A stretch of 64,000 nt of DNA, taken from Synechococcus sp. CS-1328 (GTDB lineage Bacteria > Cyanobacteriota > Cyanobacteriia > PCC-6307 > Cyanobiaceae). Under the pieces are notes generated by a model. It worked only from the letters and a program-made list of their open reading frames with translations, was not told where the DNA came from and made no database searches. Where the stretch lies: NCBI RefSeq assembly GCF_025128095.1, contig NZ_JAHLYT010000019.1:1-64000 (forward strand), written 5' to 3'. Shown here piece after piece: positions 7,676 to 15,577 of the stretch. Positions within the stretch are counted from its first letter, which is position 1. Each line of letters begins with the position of its first letter. Made by a program: the position numbers and the translations under genes.

Positions 7676-7971
7676 CCATCCCCTCTTCCCCTGAACTGGA
7701 GCCTGCAGAGCAGCAACTTCTCACTGATTTCGAGGCCAGCGAACTGCGCAGTGTGGCCACACCGGCTCTTCTCAGCCAGCTCCGGGAAGCAGCGAAGGCA
7801 GCAGGCCTGAAAGACCAGCGGATCAACATCCGTCTTTCCAGCAGTGACCTCCAGGCCCTCCGCACCCGCGCCCTGCAGGAAGGCATTCCTTACCAAACGC
7901 TGATCAGTAGCGTGCTGCACAAGTACGTCAGCGGCACTTTGCCGGAACGAACAAAGGTAGAGCGAGATTGA
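7672..7971 (+). CDS. Ribbon-helix-helix-type antitoxin partner of the BrnT-like toxin
   Basis: A 99-residue acidic protein. Its N-terminal half ([16 protein letters not shown]) resembles toxin-binding antitoxin tails. The C-terminal half ([20 protein letters not shown], then [19 protein letters not shown]) is the DNA-binding part conserved in CopG-like antitoxins that accompany this toxin class. It overlaps the toxin stop by 4 nt. It ends 118 bp before the hsdR start. Confidence 0.8.
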   Translation: MTIPSSPELEPAEQQLLTDFEASELRSVATPALLSQLREAAKAAGLKDQRINIRLSSSDLQALRTRALQEGIPYQTLISSVLHKYVSGTLPERTKVERD

Positions 7972-8089
7972 GCTGACGGCCTCTCACCATGGCAGCTCAC
8001 CAACCAGGTGGAACGACACAGCTCACCTCATGGAGGGCGAGCAGCACCCAAAGGCAACCAGTGCAACTGTTGCCCAGGTTGGATCGGCC

Positions 8090-11000
8090 ATGACCCTCAC
8101 CGAAGCCATCGTCGAAGAGGCGGCCCTCGGCTGGTTCCAGGAGCTGGGCTATGCCGTGCTTCCCGGCCCCCAGCTGGCCCCCGGCGAACCGGCGGCAGAG
8201 CGGGCGTCGTTCGGCGATGTGGTGCTGGTGGGCCGGCTGCGCGAGGCCATCCGGCGCCTTAACCCCGGTATTCCTGACGACGCCCGGGAAGAGGCCCTGC
8301 GCAAGCTGGTCCGTCTGGCCACACCGTCGTTGCTGCAGACCAACCGCGCCTTCCACCGCCTGCTGCGGGAGGGCGTGCCGGTGGAATACCCCCGGCCCGA
8401 TGGCAGCATTGCCGGCGACCATGTGTGGCTGGTTGATTTCAACAACGTTGCCCCCAACGACTGGCTGGTTGTGAACCAGTTCTCCGTGAGCGACGGCCAA
8501 CACAACCGCCGGCCCGACCTGGTGGTGTTCCTCAACGGGCTGCCCCTGGGCCTGATCGAGCTCAAGAACGCCGCCGCGGAAGGCGCCACCATCTGGAGCG
8601 CCTACGCCCAGCTGCAGACGTACAAGGCCGAGATCCCCACGCTGCTTCAATTCAACGCCGCCCTGGTGGTGAGCGATGGCCTGCAGGCCCGCATCGGTTC
8701 GATCACGGCCAACCAGGAGTGGTTCAAAGTGTGGCGCAGCATCGAGGGCGAAGCCCTCGCACCGGCCTCGGCTCTGGAGCTGGAAACGCTCATCCGTGGC
8801 GTGTTCGAGCCGCAGCGCTTTCTTGATCTGCTGCAGCACTTCATCGTCTTCGAGGAAGACCCGGATTCGGGTGACCTGCACAAGATCATCGCCGGCTATC
8901 ACCAGTTCCATGCCGTGAATGCGGCTGTGGAGGAAACCGTGCGCGCCAGCGGCCTCGGCCAGGCAGCCCGCAGTCAGGGCGGACGGCCGGGCGACCGCCG
9001 TGCCGGCGTGGTGTGGCACACCCAGGGCAGTGGCAAGAGCTTCTCGATGCTCTTCTATGCCGCTCGCATCGTGCGCCATCCGGCGATGCAGAACCCCACC
9101 CTGGTGGTGCTCACCGATCGCAACGATCTCGACGACCAGCTTTTCGGCCAGTTCCAGCGCTGTGTCGACCTCCTCGGTCAGACGCCCGTGCAGGCCGCCA
9201 ATCGTGAGCAGTTGCGCGAGCTGCTCAACCGGGCCAGCGGCGGCGTGGTGTTCACCACCATCCAGAAGTTCATGCCCGAAAGGGGAGAGGCGATGCCCGA
9301 GCTGAGTGCCCGGCAGAACATCGTGGTGATCGCCGATGAAGCGCACCGCAGCCAGTACGGCTTCGGCGGCAAGCTGAACGAAAAGACCGGTGAGATCTCC
9401 TACGGCTTCGCCAGCAACCTGCGCGATGCCCTGCCCAACGCCTCCTTCATCGGCTTCACCGGCACGCCGATCGAGCAGACCGACGCCAACACACGCGCCG
9501 TGTTCGGCGAATACATCTCCATCTACGACATCCAGCGCGCCGTGGCCGACAAGGCCACCGTGCCGATCTACTACGAGAGCCGCATCTCCAAACTCTCCCT
9601 GAACGCGGCTGAGCTGCCCCAGCTCGACGCCGAATTCGAGGAGATCACCGAAGGCGAGGAGTTCACCCAAAAGAAAAAGCTGAAAACCAAATGGGCCGCC
9701 CTCGAAGCGCTGGTGGGCGATCCCAAGCGCCTCGCGCTCGTGGCCGCCGACCTGGTGGCGCACCTCGAGAAGCGCCTGGAGGCGATGGATGGCAAGGCGA
9801 TGGTGGTGTGCATGAGCCGCCGCATCTGCGTCGATCTCTACAACGCCCTGATCCAGCTGCGGCCCGAATGGGCTACCGACACCCTCAAGGTGGTGATGAC
9901 CGGCAGCGCCGATGACGGCCCCGACTGGCAGCTCCACATCCGCAGCAAGGAGGCCCGCCGCCAGCTGGCCAACCGCTTCAAGGACTCCAACGACCCGTTC
10001 AAGATCGTGATCGTGCGTGACATGTGGCTCACCGGCTTCGATGCGCCCTGCCTGCACACCATGTACGTCGACAAGCCGATGCAGGGCCACGGCCTGATGC
10101 AGGCCATCTCCCGCGTCAACCCCGTGTTCCGCGACAAGCCCGGCGGCCTGGTGGTGGATTATCTCGGTCTCGCCGATCAGCTCAAGCGCGCCCTGGCCAC
10201 CTACACCGAAAGCGGCGGCCGGGGTGACCCCGCTCCCCTTGTGGCCCAGGCCATTGCCGTGATGCTGGAAAAACACGGCATCGCGTCTGATCTCCTGCAC
10301 GGTTTCGACTGGTCGGCCTGGACCAGCGGCACCCCCACCGAGCGCCTGCAGCTCCTACCCGACGGCCAGCAGCACATCCTCCAGCAGGAGAACGGCAAGC
10401 AGCGCTGGCTGCAGGTGGTGGCCGAACTCTCCCGCGCCTTCGCCCTCTGCTCCGCCAGCGACGAGGCCACCGACATTCGCGATGACGTGAGTTTCTTTCA
10501 GGCCCTGCAGGCCGCCCTCGCCAAGCAAACCAGCAGCACCAGCAAGACACCCGAGCAGATCGATGCCGCCATCCGGCAGCTGGTGAGCAAGGCGATCACC
10601 ACCGAAGGCCAGGTGATCGATGTGTTCACCGCCGCCGGCCTGCCCAAGCCCGACATCTCAATCCTCAGCGATCAGTTCCTCGCCGAGGTGCGCGGCCTCA
10701 AGCACAAGAACGTGGCCGCCGAGCTGCTGGAGAAGCTGCTCAAAGACGAACTCAAAGTGCGCTCCAAGCGCAACCTCGTGCAGAGCCAGGTGTTCTCCGA
10801 GAAGCTCAAGAAAGCCCTCAACGCCTACCACAACCGTGCCATCACCACGGCCGAGGTGATCGAAGAGTTGGTCGCCCTCGCTAAAGAGCTCGATGCCGCC
10901 ACCAAGCGCGGCGAATCCCTCGGCCTCACCGACGACGAAGTCGCCTTCTACGACGCCCTTGCCGCCAACGACAGCGCCGTGGCGGCCATGGGCGACGCCA

Positions 11001-11890
11001 AACTCAAGCTGATCGCCGCCGAACTGATCACCCAGGTGAAGAAGAGCGTGACGATCGACTGGACCCTGCGCGAAGGCGCCCGCGCCAAAATCCGCGTGAT
11101 GGTGAAACGCATCCTCAACAAATACGGCTACCCCCCCGATCTGCAGGAAGAGGCGGTAAAAACCGTGCTCGCCCAGGCGGAGTTGCTGTGCGCGGCCTGG
11201 GTGGGAGGGCCTCACAACGTGATCACCATGCTCATGAGCAAGAAGCACCGCCCATCGCCCGTTGAAACGATCGAGGAGATGCAGAACGATCGTCCCTACG
11301 ACGAACCGATCGGCAAGAAAGATTACAAACGAGACCTCGAAGCGCTCCAGATCGAACTGCTCAAGGCACAGTGTCACATCAAGGCTGTCGGACAGCGCCT
11401 GGTGATCCTGTTCGAAGGTCGCGATGCGGCGGGCAAGGGTGGATCGATCAAGCGCTTCCGCGAACACCTGAATCCTCGCGGCAGTGAACATGTCGCGCTG
11501 CCGAAGCCCAACGATGCCGAACTGACCCAGTGGTACTTCCAGCGCTATGTTCCGCACCTGCCGTCAGCCGGCGACATCACGATGTTCGACAGGTCGTGGT
11601 ACAACCGGGCCGGTGTCGAGAAGGTGATGGGCTTTTGCACACCGCTGGAGCACGCCCTGTTCCTCCGCCAGATTCCTCCCTTTGAACAGTCCCTCGTTAG
11701 CAGTGGGATCCTGCTCTTCAAGATGTGGTTCACTGTGTCGCAGGTCCGGCAGAAGCATCGTTTCAACGACCGGCGCGAAGATCTGCTCAAGCAGTGGAAG
11801 ATCTCGCCCATCGATCAAGCCCATGACGTCGTCGGTGAGCCCGATCCACGGGTCGTGCGGACGGCCCATTCGGTGTTCATCGACAACTGA
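8090..11890 (+). CDS. hsdR: Type I restriction HsdR fused in frame to a truncated PPK2 kinase
   Basis: The first roughly 1045 residues are a complete HsdR: a PD-(D/E)XK nuclease (RPDLVVF with LIELKN near residue 160), Walker [12 protein letters not shown] (about 306), the DEAH box [20 protein letters not shown], and motif [12 protein letters not shown]. The normal end ([10 protein letters not shown]) has no stop. The frame continues through a Met (11228 or 11234) into polyphosphate kinase 2, with [34 protein letters not shown] and the lid segment. PPK2 diverges after [11 protein letters not shown], so about 40-60 C-terminal residues are lost. I start at Met 8090 ([13 protein letters not shown]). 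Whether one fusion protein or two products are made is unknown. Confidence 0.85.
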   Translation: MTLTEAIVEEAALGWFQELGYAVLPGPQLAPGEPAAERASFGDVVLVGRLREAIRRLNPGIPDDAREEALRKLVRLATPSLLQTNRAFHRLLREGVPVEYPRPDGSIAGDHVWLVDFNNVAPNDWLVVNQFSVSDGQHNRRPDLVVFLNGLPLGLIELKNAAAEGATIWSAYAQLQTYKAEIPTLLQFNAALVVSDGLQARIGSITANQEWFKVWRSIEGEALAPASALELETLIRGVFEPQRFLDLLQHFIVFEEDPDSGDLHKIIAGYHQFHAVNAAVEETVRASGLGQAARSQGGRPGDRRAGVVWHTQGSGKSFSMLFYAARIVRHPAMQNPTLVVLTDRNDLDDQLFGQFQRCVDLLGQTPVQAANREQLRELLNRASGGVVFTTIQKFMPERGEAMPELSARQNIVVIADEAHRSQYGFGGKLNEKTGEISYGFASNLRDALPNASFIGFTGTPIEQTDANTRAVFGEYISIYDIQRAVADKATVPIYYESRISKLSLNAAELPQLDAEFEEITEGEEFTQKKKLKTKWAALEALVGDPKRLALVAADLVAHLEKRLEAMDGKAMVVCMSRRICVDLYNALIQLRPEWATDTLKVVMTGSADDGPDWQLHIRSKEARRQLANRFKDSNDPFKIVIVRDMWLTGFDAPCLHTMYVDKPMQGHGLMQAISRVNPVFRDKPGGLVVDYLGLADQLKRALATYTESGGRGDPAPLVAQAIAVMLEKHGIASDLLHGFDWSAWTSGTPTERLQLLPDGQQHILQQENGKQRWLQVVAELSRAFALCSASDEATDIRDDVSFFQALQAALAKQTSSTSKTPEQIDAAIRQLVSKAITTEGQVIDVFTAAGLPKPDISILSDQFLAEVRGLKHKNVAAELLEKLLKDELKVRSKRNLVQSQVFSEKLKKALNAYHNRAITTAEVIEELVALAKELDAATKRGESLGLTDDEVAFYDALAANDSAVAAMGDAKLKLIAAELITQVKKSVTIDWTLREGARAKIRVMVKRILNKYGYPPDLQEEAVKTVLAQAELLCAAWVGGPHNVITMLMSKKHRPSPVETIEEMQNDRPYDEPIGKKDYKRDLEALQIELLKAQCHIKAVGQRLVILFEGRDAAGKGGSIKRFREHLNPRGSEHVALPKPNDAELTQWYFQRYVPHLPSAGDITMFDRSWYNRAGVEKVMGFCTPLEHALFLRQIPPFEQSLVSSGILLFKMWFTVSQVRQKHRFNDRREDLLKQWKISPIDQAHDVVGEPDPRVVRTAHSVFIDN

Positions 11891-11933
11891 GTTGGTCGCC
11901 TCACCTCAGAATGCCCGTACTTCTGTTGCCGGC

Positions 11934-12188
11934 ATGGTCACGGTTGCCCTTCCCCTGGCGCTTGCCTTCATCATGTTGTCGCTGGGGATGTCCCTGACTC
12001 CCGCCAGCCAGGTGAGCGCTGTTGCCATCGAAAGCGGCTTCCAGAACGGCACGGTGGGGATTGCGGTGGGAGACCTGTTGGTGGGGGGCTCCGGTCCGGA
12101 GATGGGGCTATCGGCCTACAGCCTTCCCTATCTGGTTTGGCGACGTTCGATTCAGGCCACGGTTGATCCGTCTGTGATCGAGGGGTGA
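11934..12188 (+). pseudogene. Internally deleted bile acid:sodium symporter (BASS) remnant
   Basis: The 84-residue frame begins like the first transmembrane segment of a BASS-family transporter (LPLALAFIMLSLGMSLTPA). It then jumps directly to the C-terminal QNGTVGIAV helix region and GPEMGLSAYSLPYLVWR, typical of the last helices. Full-length members have about 280-320 residues and eight to ten helices, so some 200 residues are missing in frame. It lies just after the truncated PPK2 and looks like a decaying remnant, not a working transporter. Confidence 0.65.
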
Positions 12189-12195
12189 GGGCCGC

Positions 12196-13371
12196 CTAAA
12201 AGAAGAACTTCACACCGGCTTCAATCCCATTCTGATCAATGTTGTAGGCATTTTCGGGGGTCTGATCATTGCTTCCCCCCAGGTGCAGATAGCGCCACGA
12301 CAGGTTGAGCTGGGTGGAGTTGCCGATGGCATAGCCGAGGCCGGCCTGGGCGTTCCATGAGTAGTCATCGGAGTTGTTCACGCCGAAGCCGCCGAGGTCG
12401 GCGCGGGCGAAGAGCCTCAGGCGGGGAGAGAGAAACACCATGGCCTGGGTCCCCACCAGGGGCTGGGCCACGGTGCCCCCGAACGACTGCTGCCGCTGCA
12501 GATTCAAGCCCTGCAGCGTCCGCGACTTCTCCAGGCGCGGTCCTTTGAACGTCAGGGTCCGCTCGGATCCCTGGCTCTCCACCTCCAGGTCATATTGCAT
12601 ATTGACGAATCGCACCCCGGCATAGGGAATGATCGTGAAACTGCCGGCGCGTGCCACGGCCAATTCGCGGTCGCCGAAGCGGTAACGCAGGGCCAGGTCA
12701 TAGATCCCCTGGATGTTCCCGATCGTGGCGTCGATGCTGCGCTGGCCGTCGGGGGTGAGGGTGAGGCTGCGCTTGCCAAGAGGGCCTTCGATGGAGCGCG
12801 TCTTGATGTCCTGAAGCTTTCCCTCTTCCCCCTTGACGGAGACATAGCCGATATCGGTCATGAGTCCGAGCCGGCCGTACTCGACGCTGCCCCGGAAGTA
12901 GGCCGCGGATGTCAGTGGTCTGAGCACCTGGCCGAGGTCCAGATCCAGGTCGGTTGTGAAGCCTCGGACGGTGGTGGTCCCGGAAGTGCGCAGCGGCGCG
13001 AAGCCGTAGAGCTCCAAGGTGGCGGCCCAGGGCGACGGCGCTGGCTGGGGTTCGCTGGCGCCTGGCTCAACCTGGGTTGATTCGTTCTGGACTGGTTCAG
13101 CCTGAGCGGTCTCCCTCAGGATCGGCCCCATCAGGGAGGGCTCCGCTGAAGACGGTTCGGCGGCCCTGGCGGCACAGGGTTCCAGGGCAATGGCCGAACC
13201 CAGCAGGCCAGTCAGCACACTCGCGCTGATCGGCAGGATCCGAGCCCATGGACGGCGTGCTGGAGCGGGATGAAGGAACCAGGCCACGTGATCGAGACAA
13301 GAAATGAACCCACCCATCCGGGCGCTCCAGCCGGCGGCATCGAACAAGGTAGGGAAACTATTCCATACCAC
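12196..13371 (-). CDS. Outer-membrane beta-barrel protein, unknown function
   Basis: A protein of up to 391 residues. The N-terminal region contains a signal peptide (ISASVLTGLLGSAIALEPC, then ARAAEP). It is followed by a Pro/Glu/Gln linker with 15-bp periodicity, and then by alternating amphipathic strands ending in aromatic Phe (GVKFFF), the C-terminal signature of outer-membrane barrels. Late segments (NAQAGLGYAIGNSTQLNLSW, RYLHLGG) resemble OmpW/OmpA-type porins. The signal peptide sits far from the first Met, so a later start such as the Met near 13317 is possible. It is transcribed toward the BASS remnant. Confidence 0.7.
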   Translation of the reverse strand: MVWNSFPTLFDAAGWSARMGGFISCLDHVAWFLHPAPARRPWARILPISASVLTGLLGSAIALEPCAARAAEPSSAEPSLMGPILRETAQAEPVQNESTQVEPGASEPQPAPSPWAATLELYGFAPLRTSGTTTVRGFTTDLDLDLGQVLRPLTSAAYFRGSVEYGRLGLMTDIGYVSVKGEEGKLQDIKTRSIEGPLGKRSLTLTPDGQRSIDATIGNIQGIYDLALRYRFGDRELAVARAGSFTIIPYAGVRFVNMQYDLEVESQGSERTLTFKGPRLEKSRTLQGLNLQRQQSFGGTVAQPLVGTQAMVFLSPRLRLFARADLGGFGVNNSDDYSWNAQAGLGYAIGNSTQLNLSWRYLHLGGSNDQTPENAYNIDQNGIEAGVKFFF

Positions 13372-13406
13372 CTCAATTCCTCCCTCGCTCCCGTTGGAGA
13401 TTGCGC

Positions 13407-14449
13407 TCAGTCCGGTGAACGCCCCAGACGCAACACACCCGAGGGCAGCACGCCGTAGCGACGCCGAAACCCCATGGCGAAGCCGGAGAGATCAGCGAAG
13501 CCGTGGCGGCGGGCGATGGTCGCCACCGTGTCGTCAGCGTCGGGATGGAGCAGGGCCTGACGGGCCGCTTCGAGGCGCTGAGCCTTGAGCCATTGCATCG
13601 GGCTGCAGCCGAACCTCTCCTGGAACAGGATCTGAAGACTCCGGCGGGAGTAGGCGCTGCGCAACTCCATCTGGGTGAGGGTGATCGGGGTGTGCAGGTG
13701 GGCCTGGATCCACTCGAGCAGGTCGTTGAAGGCCTGCTCCCGCGGCTCGGGCGCCGGCCGCCTCGGCTCACCGGACTGCTCGCCCAGCAGCTCGGGAAAC
13801 AGCAGCAACGCCAGCAGTCGAAGCAGCAGATCTTCGACTCCGAGGGCAGCAAAGCCACCGGCAGCTTCCAGAGTGGATGCATCCAGCGTCGTCAGGACAC
13901 GCCGGAGGGTGATGAGCAGATCGTGCTCCAGGTTGCTGCGGGCACTCAAGAACCTGGGCTGCCGCAGCCGGCTCCGGAACGGCCGCGGGCCATGGCCATC
14001 TCCGGCGATAGCGGCGGCCGTGAGGGCCAGCTGCGCCGGAGCGAGGTGGATCAGCACTTCCTGGAGAAACCCTGTGCGTGCTTCGAAGGCAGCCCCGGGG
14101 AGGTAGAGCAGACCTCCTGGCTCCTTGAGTTCGAAGCGGTGCTGCTGCATGGTCACCTGGACCGATCCGGCATAGGTCAGCACGACCATGGCGTGCTCGA
14201 TCTCTTCGGCCTCCAGCACCAGGGGGAGTGGACGCTGCTGGACAGGATCAGGGATCCAAGCGGAAGAACGGCATTGCGGTGGAAGAAACCACGGCGCTCG
14301 CCGATCCGCACCAGCCCCCTCAGGGGGGTGGCGGCATGGATCCGCTCCGCAAGCGCCGTGTCGTCCCAGTGCTGCTGGGCCCGATCGTTCAGAAAGATCA
14401 GGGGAAGGCTGGGATGGTCTGCGCTGCTGCCCTGATCATGCGTTTTCAT
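13407..14449 (-). pseudogene. AraC-family transcriptional regulator, frameshifted
   Basis: The C-terminal 100 or so residues are an AraC/XylS DNA-binding domain with two helix-turn-helices (LTQMELRSAYSRRSLQILFQ and TVATIARRHGFADLSGFAMG). The N-terminal sensor part is split between two frames. One reads from Met 14449 to LPLGSLILSSSVHSP, the other resumes with LVLEAEEIEHAMVVLTYAGS. One extra C in the C5 run at 14222-14226 would join them into one protein of about 345 residues. Either the gene is inactivated, or the run is a sequencing error. It is divergent from the sulfatase-maturation operon and would be its natural regulator (inference). Confidence 0.75.
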
Positions 14450-14469
14450 CGCATTGATTCTGAACGATG

Positions 14470-14485
14470 TGTGATGCAGCACACA
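14470..14485. promoter_or_regulatory. CRP-like inverted repeat in the AraC/FGE divergent spacer
   Basis: The spacer contains TGTGTG, six bases, CACACA (14468-14485). Aligned to the CRP consensus TGTGA-N6-TCACA, it matches TGTGA-tgcagc-ACACA at 9 of 10 positions. It lies about 97 bp before the FGE start and about 20 bp before the likely araC start. It could bind a CRP/FNR-family factor or the AraC protein itself. Inverted-repeat identity is seen directly; the regulator is inferred. Confidence 0.4.
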
Positions 14486-14581
14486 GGGATGCAACGGAAT
14501 CCTACGAACCGATCTTCCGATGATGTCGAAGCGCGATGAATCAGCATTACGATCGCCGCAACGACCCTCCGTCGCCCAGGA

Positions 14582-15577
14582 ATGCCTCGTCTTGATCTGA
14601 TCTGGCTGTCCTTGGTTGTGCTCACATTGCTACTTGTTCAAGCTGAACCGTCTCACGCAGCCGGTTCTGTTTGTCCGGCGGGAATGGTGGCGATTCCCGG
14701 AGGCAGCTTTCGCATTGGCGCCGCCGGCCAGTTGGGCGACGAACGCTCCGCTTCCAGTGTTCGCCTCACTCCCTTCTGCCTCGGTGCCCATGAGATCACG
14801 AACCAAGAGTTCGCGGCCTTCGTGACGGCCACGGGGTATCGCACGCTGGCGGAGCAGCCCCTGTCATCGGCCCAGTTCCCCGATCTCGCCCCAGCCGAGC
14901 GCAAGCCGGGGTCGCTGGTGTTCGAGCCGGTGCCAGGTGAAGGCCCGATGGAGGAGCTCAGCTGGTGGCACTGGGTTCCAGGTGCCGACTGGCGCCACCC
15001 GAGCGGACCGGGCAGCTCGATCAAAGGCCAGGGCGACCACCCCGTGGTACAGATCGCCTTCGTCGATGCCGAAGCCTATGCCGCCTGGGCCGGCGCAGCC
15101 CTGCCCAGCGAGGCCCAGTGGGAATTCGCTGCCCGGGGAGGCCTCAGGGATCAGGTGTTCAGCTGGGGCAACACCTGGAAGCCAGGCCAGGCCAATACCT
15201 GGCAGGGGGAGTTCCCCCACCGCGATTCCGGCGACGACGGCTTTGCCGGCACTGCCCCGGTGGGCTCCTATCCCCCCAACGGCTACGGCCTGTTCGACAT
15301 GACCGGCAACGTCTGGGAGTGGACGGCGGACTGGTACCGCCCTGGCCACGACGGCCTGCCCGCGCGCCCTGATCCCGCCATCGACCGGGAAGCCGAGAGC
15401 ATCGATCCACGCGACCCTGGCGTGGCCAAGCACGTGATCAAGGGCGGCTCCTTCCTGTGCTCCCCCACCTACTGCAGCCGCTACCGACCCGCCGCCCGGG
15501 AGGCCCAGAGCCCCGACACCGGCACCTCCCACATCGGTTTCCGCCTCGCTTCCCCGCTCCTCTCCACCCATGGCTAA
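14582..15577 (+). CDS. Exported formylglycine-generating enzyme (sulfatase maturase)
   Basis: A 331-residue protein of the FGE/SUMF1 family, which oxidises the active-site Cys of sulfatases to formylglycine. A Sec signal peptide is clear (LSLVVLTLLLVQAEPSHAAG). The FGE fold follows with MVAIPGGSFRIG, NQEFAAFVTATGYRTLAE, LPSEAQWEFAARGG, GNVWEWTADWY, and GGSFLCSPTYCSRYRPAARE. The last contains the catalytic cysteine pair at about residues 292 and 297. It overlaps the sulfatase gene by 8 nt, so enzyme and substrate are co-translated. Export of an FGE is less common in bacteria than cytoplasmic location and suggests maturation in the periplasm. Confidence 0.88.
   Translation: MPRLDLIWLSLVVLTLLLVQAEPSHAAGSVCPAGMVAIPGGSFRIGAAGQLGDERSASSVRLTPFCLGAHEITNQEFAAFVTATGYRTLAEQPLSSAQFPDLAPAERKPGSLVFEPVPGEGPMEELSWWHWVPGADWRHPSGPGSSIKGQGDHPVVQIAFVDAEAYAAWAGAALPSEAQWEFAARGGLRDQVFSWGNTWKPGQANTWQGEFPHRDSGDDGFAGTAPVGSYPPNGYGLFDMTGNVWEWTADWYRPGHDGLPARPDPAIDREAESIDPRDPGVAKHVIKGGSFLCSPTYCSRYRPAAREAQSPDTGTSHIGFRLASPLLSTHG

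Noticed and set aside
5459-8089. Insertion sequence or integrase at the island border
   Set aside because: No transposase, integrase or terminal inverted repeats were found; only toxin-antitoxin genes are present.
7997-10300. A 767-residue open frame on the minus strand opposite hsdR
   Set aside because: It is a shadow of the GC-rich hsdR gene, is His/Gly-rich without domain sense, and hsdR has all expected motifs.
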